Shown here one piece after another: positions 27,715 through 36,660 of a stretch of DNA of 64,000 nt (its first letter is position 1; every line of letters begins with the position of its first letter). The notes beneath the pieces are model-generated. The model searched no databases, had not been told where the DNA came from, and was given only the letters and a program-made list of their open reading frames with translations. Origin of the DNA: Brevibacterium marinum (lineage in GTDB: Bacteria > Actinomycetota > Actinomycetes > Actinomycetales > Brevibacteriaceae); assembly GCF_011927955.1 (NCBI RefSeq), contig NZ_JAATJN010000001.1, positions 1,674,001-1,738,000 of the forward strand, given 5' to 3'. The position numbers were made by a program, and so were the translations under genes.

Positions 27715-29517
27715 ATGGCGACATCGGTCAGCGACTTCATTATCGATCGGCTCATCGAGTGGGGTCTGCACCAATGGTATGGCTTTCCCGGCGACGGCAT
27801 CGGGGGCTTCGACGGTGCCATGGGCCGCGCCCAGCGGGACGGCAAGGACTTCAACTACATTCGGCCCACCCACGAAGAGGAAGCGGCCTTCATGGCCACC
27901 GCCCACGCGAAGTTCAGCGGCGGAGTGGGCGTGTGCATCTCGACGTCAGGGCCCGGTGCCATCCACATGATGAACGGTCTCTACGACGCCAAGGGAGACA
28001 ACACCCCGGTCGTTGCGATCGTCGGCCAGCAGGCGCGAGTCTCGCTCGGCACCGAATTCCAACAGGAGATCAACCTCGAACGCATGTTCGCCGACGCCGC
28101 GGTCTTCGTCCAGACCGTGGCCACACCCATGCATGCCCAACTCGTCCTCGACAAGGCTGTGCGGATGGCGAAGGCCTACCGTGGGCCGGCCGTCGTCGTC
28201 CTGCCCGCCGACATCCAAACCATGGAGATGGAGGAGCCCACCGTCGAGCATTTCGTCTCCCGCAGCGGCATCGGCTTCGCCGAAGACAGGCTGCGTCCCG
28301 ACGACGATGCCCTGGCCCGGGCCGCGCAGGTGCTCAATGACGGCGAGAAGGTCGCGATGCTCGTCGGACAGGGCGCCATCGGCGCAACGGACGAGGTGCT
28401 GGCAGTCGCCGACCGCCTCGGCGCCGGTGTCATCACCACGCTCCTGGGCAAACAGGTCGTGCCCGGGGATGTCCCCTACCACACGCAGCAGCTCGGGCTC
28501 CTCGGCTCGCGACCGAGCTACGACATGATCCAGAAGTGCGACACCCTCCTCATGGTCGGCACGAACTATCCCTACGGCGAATTCATGCCGCCGACCGGGC
28601 AGGCCCGAGCCGTCCAGATCGACCTGTCCCCGCGGCATCTCGGCATCCGCTATCCCACCGAATCGAACCTGTGGGGTGATGCGAAGACCACACTGGCGGC
28701 CCTGCTGCCCCATCTCGACCAGCACAGCACGCAGTGGCAGCAGAAGATCGCCGCGCAGCAGCGGGACTGGATGAAGGAGAACACGCGGGTGGCGGAGACC
28801 GAAGCCGACCCGATCAACCCCCGCAGCGTCTATGTCTCGCTCAACGAGAAGCTGCCGGACAACGCCATCATCACCGCCGATGCCGGAAGCACGGCCGACT
28901 GGTACGGGTTCCACATCGAGCTCGGCCCCAACCAGATGGGCAACCTCTCGGGCCGGATGGCATCGATGCTCGCGGCCATGCCGTATGCGATCGCGGGGAA
29001 ATTCGCCCATCCCGACCGGCCCGTCGTGTGCACCATCGGCGACGGGGCCTTCCAGATGATGGGGATGAACGGCATGCTCACGGTCAAACGGCACTGGAAG
29101 GAGTGGGAGACCCCCTCGTTCATCGTCCTGGTCATCGACAACGGTGACCTCAACCAGGTCTCTTGGGAGATGCGCGAGGCTGGCGACCCGCGCTGGGACA
29201 CCGCCCAGATGGTCGAACCGATGGACTATGCCGGATATGCCGAGATGCTCGGTCTCAAGGGCGTGCGCGTGGAGGAAACGGGAGACATCGGTCCCGCCTT
29301 CGATGAAGCGTTCGCCGCCGATCGCCCCGTCATCATCGATATGAAATGTGACCGCAACACCCCGCCCCTGCCCGCACATATCGCGCTTGCGCAGGCCCAG
29401 GGGCTCGCGGAATCGCTGCTGTCGGGCGATCCCGAGATGGGTCGCGTCGTCAACCAGAGTTCGCGGGCAGCGGCGGCCCGACTCTTCGCCCGGATGGGTC
29501 TGACCCCCGATGAGTGA
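27715..29517 (+). CDS. ThDP-dependent enzyme, PoxB/pyruvate-oxidase-like
   Basis: A 600-residue thiamine-diphosphate enzyme with the three-domain layout of PoxB and acetolactate synthase. The catalytic Glu sits in THEEEAAFMA near residue 54, and the cofactor motif begins GDGAFQMMG near 444, ending at DNGDLN. The middle domain (LVGQGAIGATDEVL) could hold FAD. ATG 27715 has GGGAAGG nine bases upstream. It overlaps the next gene by eight bases. Likely a pyruvate or 2-oxoacid decarboxylating oxidase feeding the membrane; the exact oxoacid is not evident. The C-terminal membrane-binding helix of E. coli PoxB is not obvious. Confidence 0.88.
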   Translation: MATSVSDFIIDRLIEWGLHQWYGFPGDGIGGFDGAMGRAQRDGKDFNYIRPTHEEEAAFMATAHAKFSGGVGVCISTSGPGAIHMMNGLYDAKGDNTPVVAIVGQQARVSLGTEFQQEINLERMFADAAVFVQTVATPMHAQLVLDKAVRMAKAYRGPAVVVLPADIQTMEMEEPTVEHFVSRSGIGFAEDRLRPDDDALARAAQVLNDGEKVAMLVGQGAIGATDEVLAVADRLGAGVITTLLGKQVVPGDVPYHTQQLGLLGSRPSYDMIQKCDTLLMVGTNYPYGEFMPPTGQARAVQIDLSPRHLGIRYPTESNLWGDAKTTLAALLPHLDQHSTQWQQKIAAQQRDWMKENTRVAETEADPINPRSVYVSLNEKLPDNAIITADAGSTADWYGFHIELGPNQMGNLSGRMASMLAAMPYAIAGKFAHPDRPVVCTIGDGAFQMMGMNGMLTVKRHWKEWETPSFIVLVIDNGDLNQVSWEMREAGDPRWDTAQMVEPMDYAGYAEMLGLKGVRVEETGDIGPAFDEAFAADRPVIIDMKCDRNTPPLPAHIALAQAQGLAESLLSGDPEMGRVVNQSSRAAAARLFARMGLTPDE

Positions 29518-30670
29518 GGCCGCCCCGGCTCCGGGCGGGGTCGGACGGGCTGTGGCCGGGACCAGACCTGCGGCGGTCGGGGAAGCGACCATCAGCAGGG
29601 TCGACGTTGCCGCGTACGACATGCCGCTCGAGCAGACCGAGACCGACGGCACCCTGACCTGGTCGGCGACCACGATCGTGATCGTGCGCGTGCACGGCGG
29701 CGGCCACCTCGGCGTCGGATACACCTACGCACCGGCCGCGGCCGCACGCATCGTCGACGACACTCTCAGTCCGGTCGTCGCAGGCCGGGACGCAATGGCA
29801 CCGGGCGGGGACTGGGACGCGATGGCCCACGCGGTGCGCAACCAGGGCTTTCGCGGACCGGTCGCCGCCGCAGTGTCGGCGGTCGATGTGGCACTCTGGG
29901 ACCTCAATGCGCGCCTGCTGGGCATCCCCCTCGTCGTCCTCCTCGACGGCTGCCACGACAGCGTCCCGGCCTACGGCAGCGGCGGCTTCACGAATTTCGA
30001 TGACCATGAGCTGGGCCGCCAGCTCGAAGGATGGGTCGAGGAGGGACTGCCGGCCGTCAAGATCAAGGTGGGCACGGACCCCGCCGACGACCCCCGTCGC
30101 GTCGAGTTCGCCCGACACGTCATCGGTGACGGTCTGGACCTGTTCGTCGACGGCAACGGCGCCTACGCCCGCAAACAGGCGCTCGCCATCGCCGAGGCGT
30201 TCACCACCCACGATGTGACCTGGTTCGAAGAGCCCGTGAGTTCCGATGACGTCGCCGGCCTGCGGCTGCTGCGTGATCGAGCACCGGCAGGGATGGAGAT
30301 CACGGCCGGTGAGTACGGCTGGGACATCACCCACTTCCGCAGTCTCCTCGACGCCGGCGCGGTCGACTGCCTCCAGGCCGATGTCACACGCTGCGGCGGG
30401 ATCACCGGTCTCCTGCGCGCGTCCGCCCTGTGCGAGGCCGCGAACATCGACCTCTCCAGCCACGGCGCACCGCAGCTGAGCGCGCATGTGCTCACCTCGG
30501 TCCGGCGCCGAAGACATCTGGAGTACTTCGCCGATCACGTGCGCATCGAGGCCCGTGCCTTCGACGGGGTGCTGCAACCGCAGCTGGGTGTCCTGCGGCC
30601 GGACCACAGCACTCCCGGCCACGGACTCACCGTTCGTGAGACCGATCTGGAACCCTTCCGAGTCGCCTGA
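29510..30670 (+). CDS. Enolase-superfamily enzyme, mandelate racemase/muconate-lactonizing group
   Basis: A 386-residue sugar-acid or acid-sugar dehydratase/racemase candidate. The catalytic KxK is in AVKIKVG near residue 184, Mg2+ ligands appear as DGNGAY, FEEPVS and TAGEYGW, and the general-base His of the MR group is in SSHGAPQLSAH near 324. These give a complete active site. Its ATG lies inside the end of the ThDP gene, so the two are coupled. The first 30 residues are Pro/Ala-rich and may be a non-conserved lead. A substrate such as an aldonate feeding a 2-oxoacid to the ThDP enzyme is attractive but unproven. Confidence 0.87.
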   Translation: MSEAAPAPGGVGRAVAGTRPAAVGEATISRVDVAAYDMPLEQTETDGTLTWSATTIVIVRVHGGGHLGVGYTYAPAAAARIVDDTLSPVVAGRDAMAPGGDWDAMAHAVRNQGFRGPVAAAVSAVDVALWDLNARLLGIPLVVLLDGCHDSVPAYGSGGFTNFDDHELGRQLEGWVEEGLPAVKIKVGTDPADDPRRVEFARHVIGDGLDLFVDGNGAYARKQALAIAEAFTTHDVTWFEEPVSSDDVAGLRLLRDRAPAGMEITAGEYGWDITHFRSLLDAGAVDCLQADVTRCGGITGLLRASALCEAANIDLSSHGAPQLSAHVLTSVRRRRHLEYFADHVRIEARAFDGVLQPQLGVLRPDHSTPGHGLTVRETDLEPFRVA

Positions 30671-30680
30671 GGAGCCATTC

Positions 30681-33600
30681 ATGTCCACTACAGCCCACAG
30701 CGGGACCGCCGATGCGACGGCGGCGGCTCTGCCCATCCAGTTCGACGGCATGCCCACCGTCTCCGAACCCGCCACGGCACGGGACCGGTCCTCGACCGTG
30801 CGCAAGCTCGACGCGCAGCTGAAAGAGCGCACGAACGCGGAAGTGCGCTTCGACGACGGCAGCCGGGCAGCCTATTCCACCGACGGATCGAACTACCGTC
30901 AAGTGCCGATCGGAGTCGTCGTGCCACGCACCCTCGACGACGTCGTCAGCACAGTCGCCGTGTGCCGGGACCACGACGTGCCGATCACGACCCGCGGCGG
31001 CGGAACCAGCCTCGCAGGCCAGACCACGAACGTCGCCGTGATCATCGACTTCTCGAAGTACCTCAACGCAGTCGAATCGATCGACGCCGAGGAACAGACG
31101 GCATGGGTCCAACCCGGATGCAACCTCGACCGGCTGCGTCATGAAGCATCGGACCATGGGCTGACCTACGGACCCGACCCGTCGACCCACAGCCGCAACA
31201 CCCTGGGCGGAATGATCGGGAACAACTCGTGCGGCACACATTCGATCATGTCCGAGTTCTACGGCCCCGGTGCGCTCACCGCCGACCAGGTGCTCGAACT
31301 CGAGGTGCTGACCTACCACGGCGACCGGTTCACCGTCGGCTCGATGAGCGCCGAGGAACTGGACGCGGCGATCGAGACGGCGGACGCGCGGGGGGCGCAT
31401 CCTGGGACAGCTGAAGGCTCTGCGCGATGAGCACATCGCGGACCTGCGCACCAAGTTCCCCCAGATCCCGCGACGGGTCTCGGGCTTCAACCTCAACAGG
31501 CTCCTGCCGGAGCACGGCTTCGACGTCGCCAAGGCTCTGGTCGGCACCGAAGGCACCTGCGTGACGATTCTGCGGGCGAAGGTGAAGCTCATCGACGCCA
31601 AGCCCGAACGCGTGCTCGTCGCGACCGGATTCGACGACGCACCGAGTGCCGGGGACGCGGTGCCCATGGTGCGCGAATACAAACCGGTCGCGTGCGAAGG
31701 CATCGACGCCAAACTCATCGAGTTCATGCGCAAGAAGGGCCTGCACCCCGACGACATCGAACTGCTGCCCGAAGGCGGCGGGTATCTCCTCGTCGAATTC
31801 GGCTCCGACGACAAGGACGATGCACACGAGCAGGCAGAGAGGTTCGTCTCAGGCTGTCAGAACCAGGAGACGGTGCGCAGCACCAAGATCTTCGACGAGG
31901 AATGGGAAGCGGCGAAACTGTGGCAGATTCGCGAAGCCGGCCTGGGCGCGACCTCGCATGTGCCCGGTATGCGTGAGACACACCCCGGATGGGAAGACGC
32001 CGCCGTGCCGGTCGAGGACGTCGGCGACTATCTGCGCGACTTCAGGGACCTCCTGACAGAGTTCGACTACCAGGCGTCCCTGTACGGACACTTCGGGCAG
32101 GGGTGCATCCACTGCCGCATCACCTTCATCCTGGACACCGCCGAAGGCGTGCGACAGTGGCGCGAATTCCTCACCAGAGCCGCCCTACTGGTCACCAGCT
32201 ACGGCGGATCCATCTCCGGAGAGCACGGAGACGGGCAGGCGAGGGCGGCCCTGCTCGACATCATGTACGGCGACGAGCTGATCGACGCCTTCGCCCGGTT
32301 CAAACACATCTGGGACCTGGACTGGAAGCTCAACCCGGGAAAGGCTGTGCGCCCCTACTCGCCGACGGAGAACCTCAAAATGGGACCCGACGCCCACTTG
32401 AAGCCGGTGAGCACACACTTCGCCTTCCCCGATGACGACGGCGACTTCGGCAAGGCCGTGTCCCGGTGCGTCGGCGTCGGCGAATGCCGCAACACCGACA
32501 CCGGCTTCATGTGCCCCAGCTACATGGCGACCCGCGAAGAGGAGGACTCCACACGCGGACGCGCACGCATGCTGTTCGAGATGCTGCGCGGCAAATCCTT
32601 GAAACTGTGGCGCGACGACCACGTGCACGGTGCCCTGGACCTGTGCCTGTCATGCAAATCGTGCAAATCCGAATGCCCCGTCAACGTCGACATGGCGACC
32701 TACAAGGCCGAATATCTCGCCCACTACTACAAGGGACGACTCCGTCCGCGCAACGAATACTCAGTGCCCCTCATCTACTGGTGGGCGCGCATCGCCACCA
32801 GACTGCCGAAGGTGGTCAACGCTATCGCGCATGCTCCCGTCGTGACAGATGCGATCAAGTTCGGCGGCGGCATTGCGCAGCAGCGCGACATCCCCGAGTT
32901 CCGGAGGGCGTTCTCAACGACATTCCGCAAGGCACACCGCGACGTTCCCGGCGGCAGAACCGGGGGAGGCACCGGACGGACCCATGACGGTGAGACCGCG
33001 CTGCACAACAGAAGCTCGCAAATTGCCGCAGCAGGCTATGCCACTCCGCAGATGCAGCAGCACGGGAGCCGCAGCAGAAGCCACCCCCACGGTCCGCAGT
33101 CGCCCCTCGACGTCACCCGAGTGATTCTGTGGCCGGACACGTTCAACAACTACCTTCAGTCCCACAACCTCGAAGCCTCCGTCGCTGTGCTCGAGGACGC
33201 AGGATACGAGGTGTCGCTGCCGCCGCGGCCTCTGTGCTGCGGTCGTCCGCTGTACGACTCGGGCATGCTGACGCTGGCCAAGAAGATGTGGGTTCAGATT
33301 CTCGACACACTGCGCGACGACATTCGCGCAGGGGTCCCGGTGATCGGCGTCGAGCCGAGCTGCGTGGCCGCCTTCCGGGACGAACTCGTGGGGCTGACTC
33401 CCAACGACGAGGATGCGAAGCGTCTGGCCCAGCAGACATACATGCTCTCGGAGTTCCTCGAACGTCAGAACTATCAGCCGCCCAGAATCGATGAATTCGA
33501 CGGGAAGAAGGCGCTGGTGCAGATGCACTGCCACCACATGGCCGTCATGGGCACCGACGCCGATCGTGCCCTGCTCAGCCGCCTCGGACTGGATCTGGAG

Positions 33601-33927
33601 GTCCTCGATGCCGGCTGCTGCGGTCTGGCCGGATCGTTCGGCTTCAAAGCGGGGGAGAAGTACGACATCTCCGTGCGTGCAGCAGAACGCGAGATCATGC
33701 CGCGCATCCGAGCGGAGTCCGACGACACGGTGATCGTGGCCGACGGATTCAGCTGCAGCGAACAGATCAAACACCTGACCGATCGCGCCCCGCAGCACAT
33801 CGTCGAGCTGCTCCACCACGCAGTGACGGTCTCGACGCGCCCACCGGAGATGGTCACGGCGCGACCCGCGAAGGCGGTCACGGCGCGCTCGGCGAAGGCG
33901 TCCTCGGCGCGCACTGCGGAGAACTGA
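30681..33927 (+). pseudogene. FAD- and Fe-S-binding dehydrogenase, D-lactate/D-2-hydroxyacid type, frameshifted
   Basis: A large, normally single-chain membrane-associated flavoprotein of about 1080 residues that oxidises a D-2-hydroxy acid. The N-terminal half (30681 to about 31390) carries the FAD-binding PP loop with TTRGGGTSLAGQT. The rest (from about 31390 in another frame to 33927) has the FAD-oxidase C-domain, two ferredoxin-like Cys clusters (one near 32467-32514, the other with LDLCLSCKSCKSECPV at 32635-32682) and CCG repeats near 33235 and 33616. The frame changes at a six-G run (31390-31395): removing one base restores continuity. As written it encodes 249 residues before a stop at 31430. 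Either a true frameshift or a homopolymer error. It ends the six-gene enzyme operon. Confidence 0.85.
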
Positions 33928-33973
33928 GGCCGCAGACTCCGCCGGTGCGATCGTGCTGGCTAGGATTGTGACC

Positions 33974-34663
33974 ATGACCGAGCACATGCGCAGACACGAA
34001 TACGATCACGAGATTCCCTGGTCTCTGCCGATCGTGGTCCGGCGGTCGAAGACGAACATCGCCCGCCACATCGATGTCGTCGAGGCCGCTGCGCGAGCCG
34101 TTGTCGCCTTCCTCGACGACCCTCGCTCACAGCCGGAGGGGCAGTGGCACGAGGCCGTCGAATACTGGCGTGACGGAGCGATCCGCAAGGTCGTCCGCCG
34201 CGGCGACGGCCAGAAGCTCGAGGACGCACGGGCCCTGGGATGTGTGGATGTCACCTTCGGCGGCACTGACGATTTCGGACCCGCCGAGGCGCTCGTGTTC
34301 CCTCCCGGGCCGGTCGAACCCCTGCCGAAGGAGCTGAAGAAGCTGCAGGTCGGCGGCACCGAATTCCCCGATGAAGGCGAAACGTCGATTCCGGCCGCCG
34401 AGGCGGTCGTGACCATCGAACTCTCACCGCTGGTGACGCTGACGACGGGGAAGGCGGCGGCACAGTGCGGTCATGGGGCACAGCTGGCCTATGAGCAGAT
34501 GCCCGCCGAGGCTCGCGACCGGTGGCGGGAGAACGACTTCAGTCTGCGCGTGGTCACGCCGACGAAGGCCGAGTGGGCGAGAAGCGACCGACCGGTCAGT
34601 GTCGTTGACGCAGGCTTCACCGAGGTCGACGGGGAAACCGAGACCGTGCGCGCGTGGTGGTGA
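33974..34663 (+). CDS. Peptidyl-tRNA hydrolase 2-like domain protein
   Basis: A 229-residue protein. The C-terminal region (about residues 140-229) matches the PTH2 fold: TTGKAAAQCGHGAQLAY, with the nucleophilic-site Gly-His pattern, and a final strand DAGFTEVDGETETVRAWW. The N-terminal half (IPWSLPIVVRR, then a helical stretch) is an extra domain I do not recognise. ATG 33974 is preferred to the GTG at 33953 because homologous sequence starts with EHMRRHE. Possible role: recycling peptidyl-tRNA or another aminoacyl ester; the N-terminal addition may change specificity. It sits after the broken dehydrogenase and before a convergent small gene. Confidence 0.75.
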   Translation: MTEHMRRHEYDHEIPWSLPIVVRRSKTNIARHIDVVEAAARAVVAFLDDPRSQPEGQWHEAVEYWRDGAIRKVVRRGDGQKLEDARALGCVDVTFGGTDDFGPAEALVFPPGPVEPLPKELKKLQVGGTEFPDEGETSIPAAEAVVTIELSPLVTLTTGKAAAQCGHGAQLAYEQMPAEARDRWRENDFSLRVVTPTKAEWARSDRPVSVVDAGFTEVDGETETVRAWW

Positions 34664-34672
34664 GGGCCGGGG

Positions 34673-34849
34673 CTACTCCTCGGCCTCGGCCTTCTCGTCC
34701 TCCGACAGGGGACGAGTCTTCGTACCGTTGCCGAACTCGTCGAGGATGATCATGTGCTTGACCATCTCGCCGGCTTCCTCATCCCAGACGTCGATGATGT
34801 CGCCCGGGTGGGTTCCCGGCTGGTAGAAATCTTCGTTGACTCCAGTCAT
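34673..34849 (-). CDS. Small acidic conserved-looking protein, unknown function
   Basis: A 58-residue acidic protein (MTGVNEDFYQPGTHPGDI at the start, acidic C-terminus EDEKAEAEE). The perfect ribosome-binding site AGGAGGTGAG at 34855-34864 (read on the minus strand) lies five bases before ATG 34849 and argues strongly that it is translated; the GTG nine bases upstream is inside that site. It has no Cys, signal or helix of hydrophobic residues. I do not recognise a family. It is convergent with the PTH2-like gene and divergent from dgt. Confidence 0.65.
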   Translation of the reverse strand: MTGVNEDFYQPGTHPGDIIDVWDEEAGEMVKHMIILDEFGNGTKTRPLSEDEKAEAEE

Positions 34850-34960
34850 CGAACTCACCTCCTATGGTGCTCATGACGTTACGCCACTGTGATCGAAGTC
34901 TCAAGAGGTCTCGGCCTCGTCCGGGCCAAGGTCTGGTGAGTCTGTAGGCTGGGGAGCACT

Positions 34961-36493
34961 ATGACCCAGAGAGCGAAACTTCACAACGACGGTGGACGGA
35001 CCCGGGACGTCGCCGAGGCGGGCCAACCGGGCGAGGACGAGTTCCGTGTCGATATCGAGAGGATCCGATTCTCCCCCTTCTTCTCCCGCCTGGCCGCCGT
35101 CACCCAGGTCATCCCGCAGGCGGGTTCGGGAACGGTCATCCACAATCGGCTGACGCATTCGCTCAAGGTCTCCGCCGTAGCCCGCTCCATCGCTATCACG
35201 CTGAATAACTCCGATGAGCGCACCCGCGGTCTCCTCGACGAACTCGGCGGGTGCGATCCGGTGGTGGTCCAAGCTGCCGCCGCAGCCCACGATCTGGGCC
35301 ACCCTCCGTTCGGCCACCTCGGCGAGAAGGAGCTTGATCGTGTGGCCAAGTCCACGCTGCGCCTGCCGGACGGGTTCGAGGGCAATGCGCAGACCTTCCG
35401 CATCCTCACGGCACTCGACAGCTGCGATGCCACGGCGCGGGGACTCAACCTCACACGGGCGGTCAAGGCCGCGGTCCTCAAATACCCGTGGGCGCGCAGC
35501 GATTGGGCCACGCAGCAGCGGCTGAGTTCGGCCGAGATGCCCCGCGGCGTCGGCGACGAGGTGTCACAGGGGGCGATGAAGTTCTCCGCCTATATGCCTG
35601 AGACGGCCGAGATGCACGATGCGCTCTCGACATTCCCGCGGATCGGTCGGTATCAGCAGACGCTCGAGTGTGCGGTCATGGATGTCGCCGATGACATCGC
35701 CTACGCGGTCCATGACCTCGACGACTTCTACCGGTCCAACGTTCTCCAGTACACCAGCGTCTCCGCGGAGATGAGCCGGTGGCTGAGTGACTGTCGGGAA
35801 CTCGCCGCGCTGCATGACACCGAGTTGGACCGGCGCAGGCCGGGACATGCACTCGAGTCGATGTGGCGCCACATCCAGGCAAAGGACCCCTGGATCGCCG
35901 ACGAGGATGCGTTCCGGCAGTCGGTGCAGCGGGTCAACCGGGACCTCGTCGAGGGGCTGCTCGCCGTGCCCTATGACGGGGGACTGGAAGCCGACCGGGC
36001 CGTGACCGCATTCACCCGACGGTGGATCGATCGGCTCAAGGCCTCCATCGTCGTCGACTTCGACCCGCATGTCCGCAGCGGGCATGTGCGACTGTCCGAC
36101 GCCACCTGGCACGATGTGGTCGTGCTGAAGTTCGTCCACTCGAGGTTCGTCCTCGAACGCTCCGACCTGGCCGTGTATCAGCGAGGCCAGACGCGGATCA
36201 TCGCGTCCCTGGTCGAGGGCTTCCACGAATGGCTGCGCGACCCCGAGGAAGCGTCCCGGATCCCTCGTCGTCTGCTCGATTCCGTCGAGGCGGCCACGCA
36301 GGAGTACCAGGAACTCTATGACAGGGACCCGGCCAGCCTCGGCGAGGAAGGCTCCTCCGCCATCGTTCGGCTGGGACGGGCTCGGGCGGTCGTCGACTAC
36401 ATCGCCTCCTTCACCGATGCGCAGGCGATGTCCGTCAACGCTCTCATCACAGGCGCCTCCGAGGAGCCGTGGGAGGCCGGACGCGGGCTGTGA
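34961..36493 (+). CDS. dgt: Deoxyguanosinetriphosphate triphosphohydrolase (HD domain)
   Basis: Hydrolyses dGTP or other dNTPs to the nucleoside and tripolyphosphate, controlling dNTP pools. The HD-domain metal ligands are His66 in HNRLTHS, His110-Asp111 in AHDLGHPP and Asp241 in VMDVADD. The N-terminal signature RIRFSPFFSRLAAVTQV matches the family's DRIRFS-type lead. The 510-residue length is in the usual range for long dGTPases. ATG 34961 begins the homology. It is transcribed toward the LPXTG gene and followed by a hairpin that serves the opposite strand. Confidence 0.9.
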   Translation: MTQRAKLHNDGGRTRDVAEAGQPGEDEFRVDIERIRFSPFFSRLAAVTQVIPQAGSGTVIHNRLTHSLKVSAVARSIAITLNNSDERTRGLLDELGGCDPVVVQAAAAAHDLGHPPFGHLGEKELDRVAKSTLRLPDGFEGNAQTFRILTALDSCDATARGLNLTRAVKAAVLKYPWARSDWATQQRLSSAEMPRGVGDEVSQGAMKFSAYMPETAEMHDALSTFPRIGRYQQTLECAVMDVADDIAYAVHDLDDFYRSNVLQYTSVSAEMSRWLSDCRELAALHDTELDRRRPGHALESMWRHIQAKDPWIADEDAFRQSVQRVNRDLVEGLLAVPYDGGLEADRAVTAFTRRWIDRLKASIVVDFDPHVRSGHVRLSDATWHDVVVLKFVHSRFVLERSDLAVYQRGQTRIIASLVEGFHEWLRDPEEASRIPRRLLDSVEAATQEYQELYDRDPASLGEEGSSAIVRLGRARAVVDYIASFTDAQAMSVNALITGASEEPWEAGRGL

Positions 36494-36507
36494 GCCTCTG
36501 AGATGCT

Positions 36508-36566
36508 CGGGCGCTGGGGCTTCTCGGGCTGAGAACTCCTCCGGGCGCTGGGACTTCTCGGGCTGA
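36508..36566. repeat. Two 25-bp direct repeats after dgt
   Basis: CGGGCGCTGGGGCTTCTCGG at 36508 and CGGGCGCTGGGACTTCTCGG at 36542 begin two copies (25 bases each, one mismatch, 34-base period). They lie in the intergenic space between dgt and the terminator. Function unknown. Confidence 0.8.
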
Positions 36567-36582
36567 TGCATTCAGACATGAA

Positions 36583-36620
36583 AACGGCGGGGCCGGAGTT
36601 CTCACTCCGACCCCGCCGTT
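36583..36620 (-). terminator. Rho-independent terminator of the first LPXTG gene
   Basis: Arms 36583-36598 and 36605-36620 form a 16-base GC-rich stem with one mismatch and a six-base loop. Read on the minus strand the stem is followed by TTTT, so it ends the transcript of the gene at 36661-38823. Nearly identical to the hairpin at 39335-39372. Confidence 0.85.
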
Positions 36621-36660
36621 CACGCGGCCGTGGCCGTTCAGGCGGTTATGAGACTAGGTC

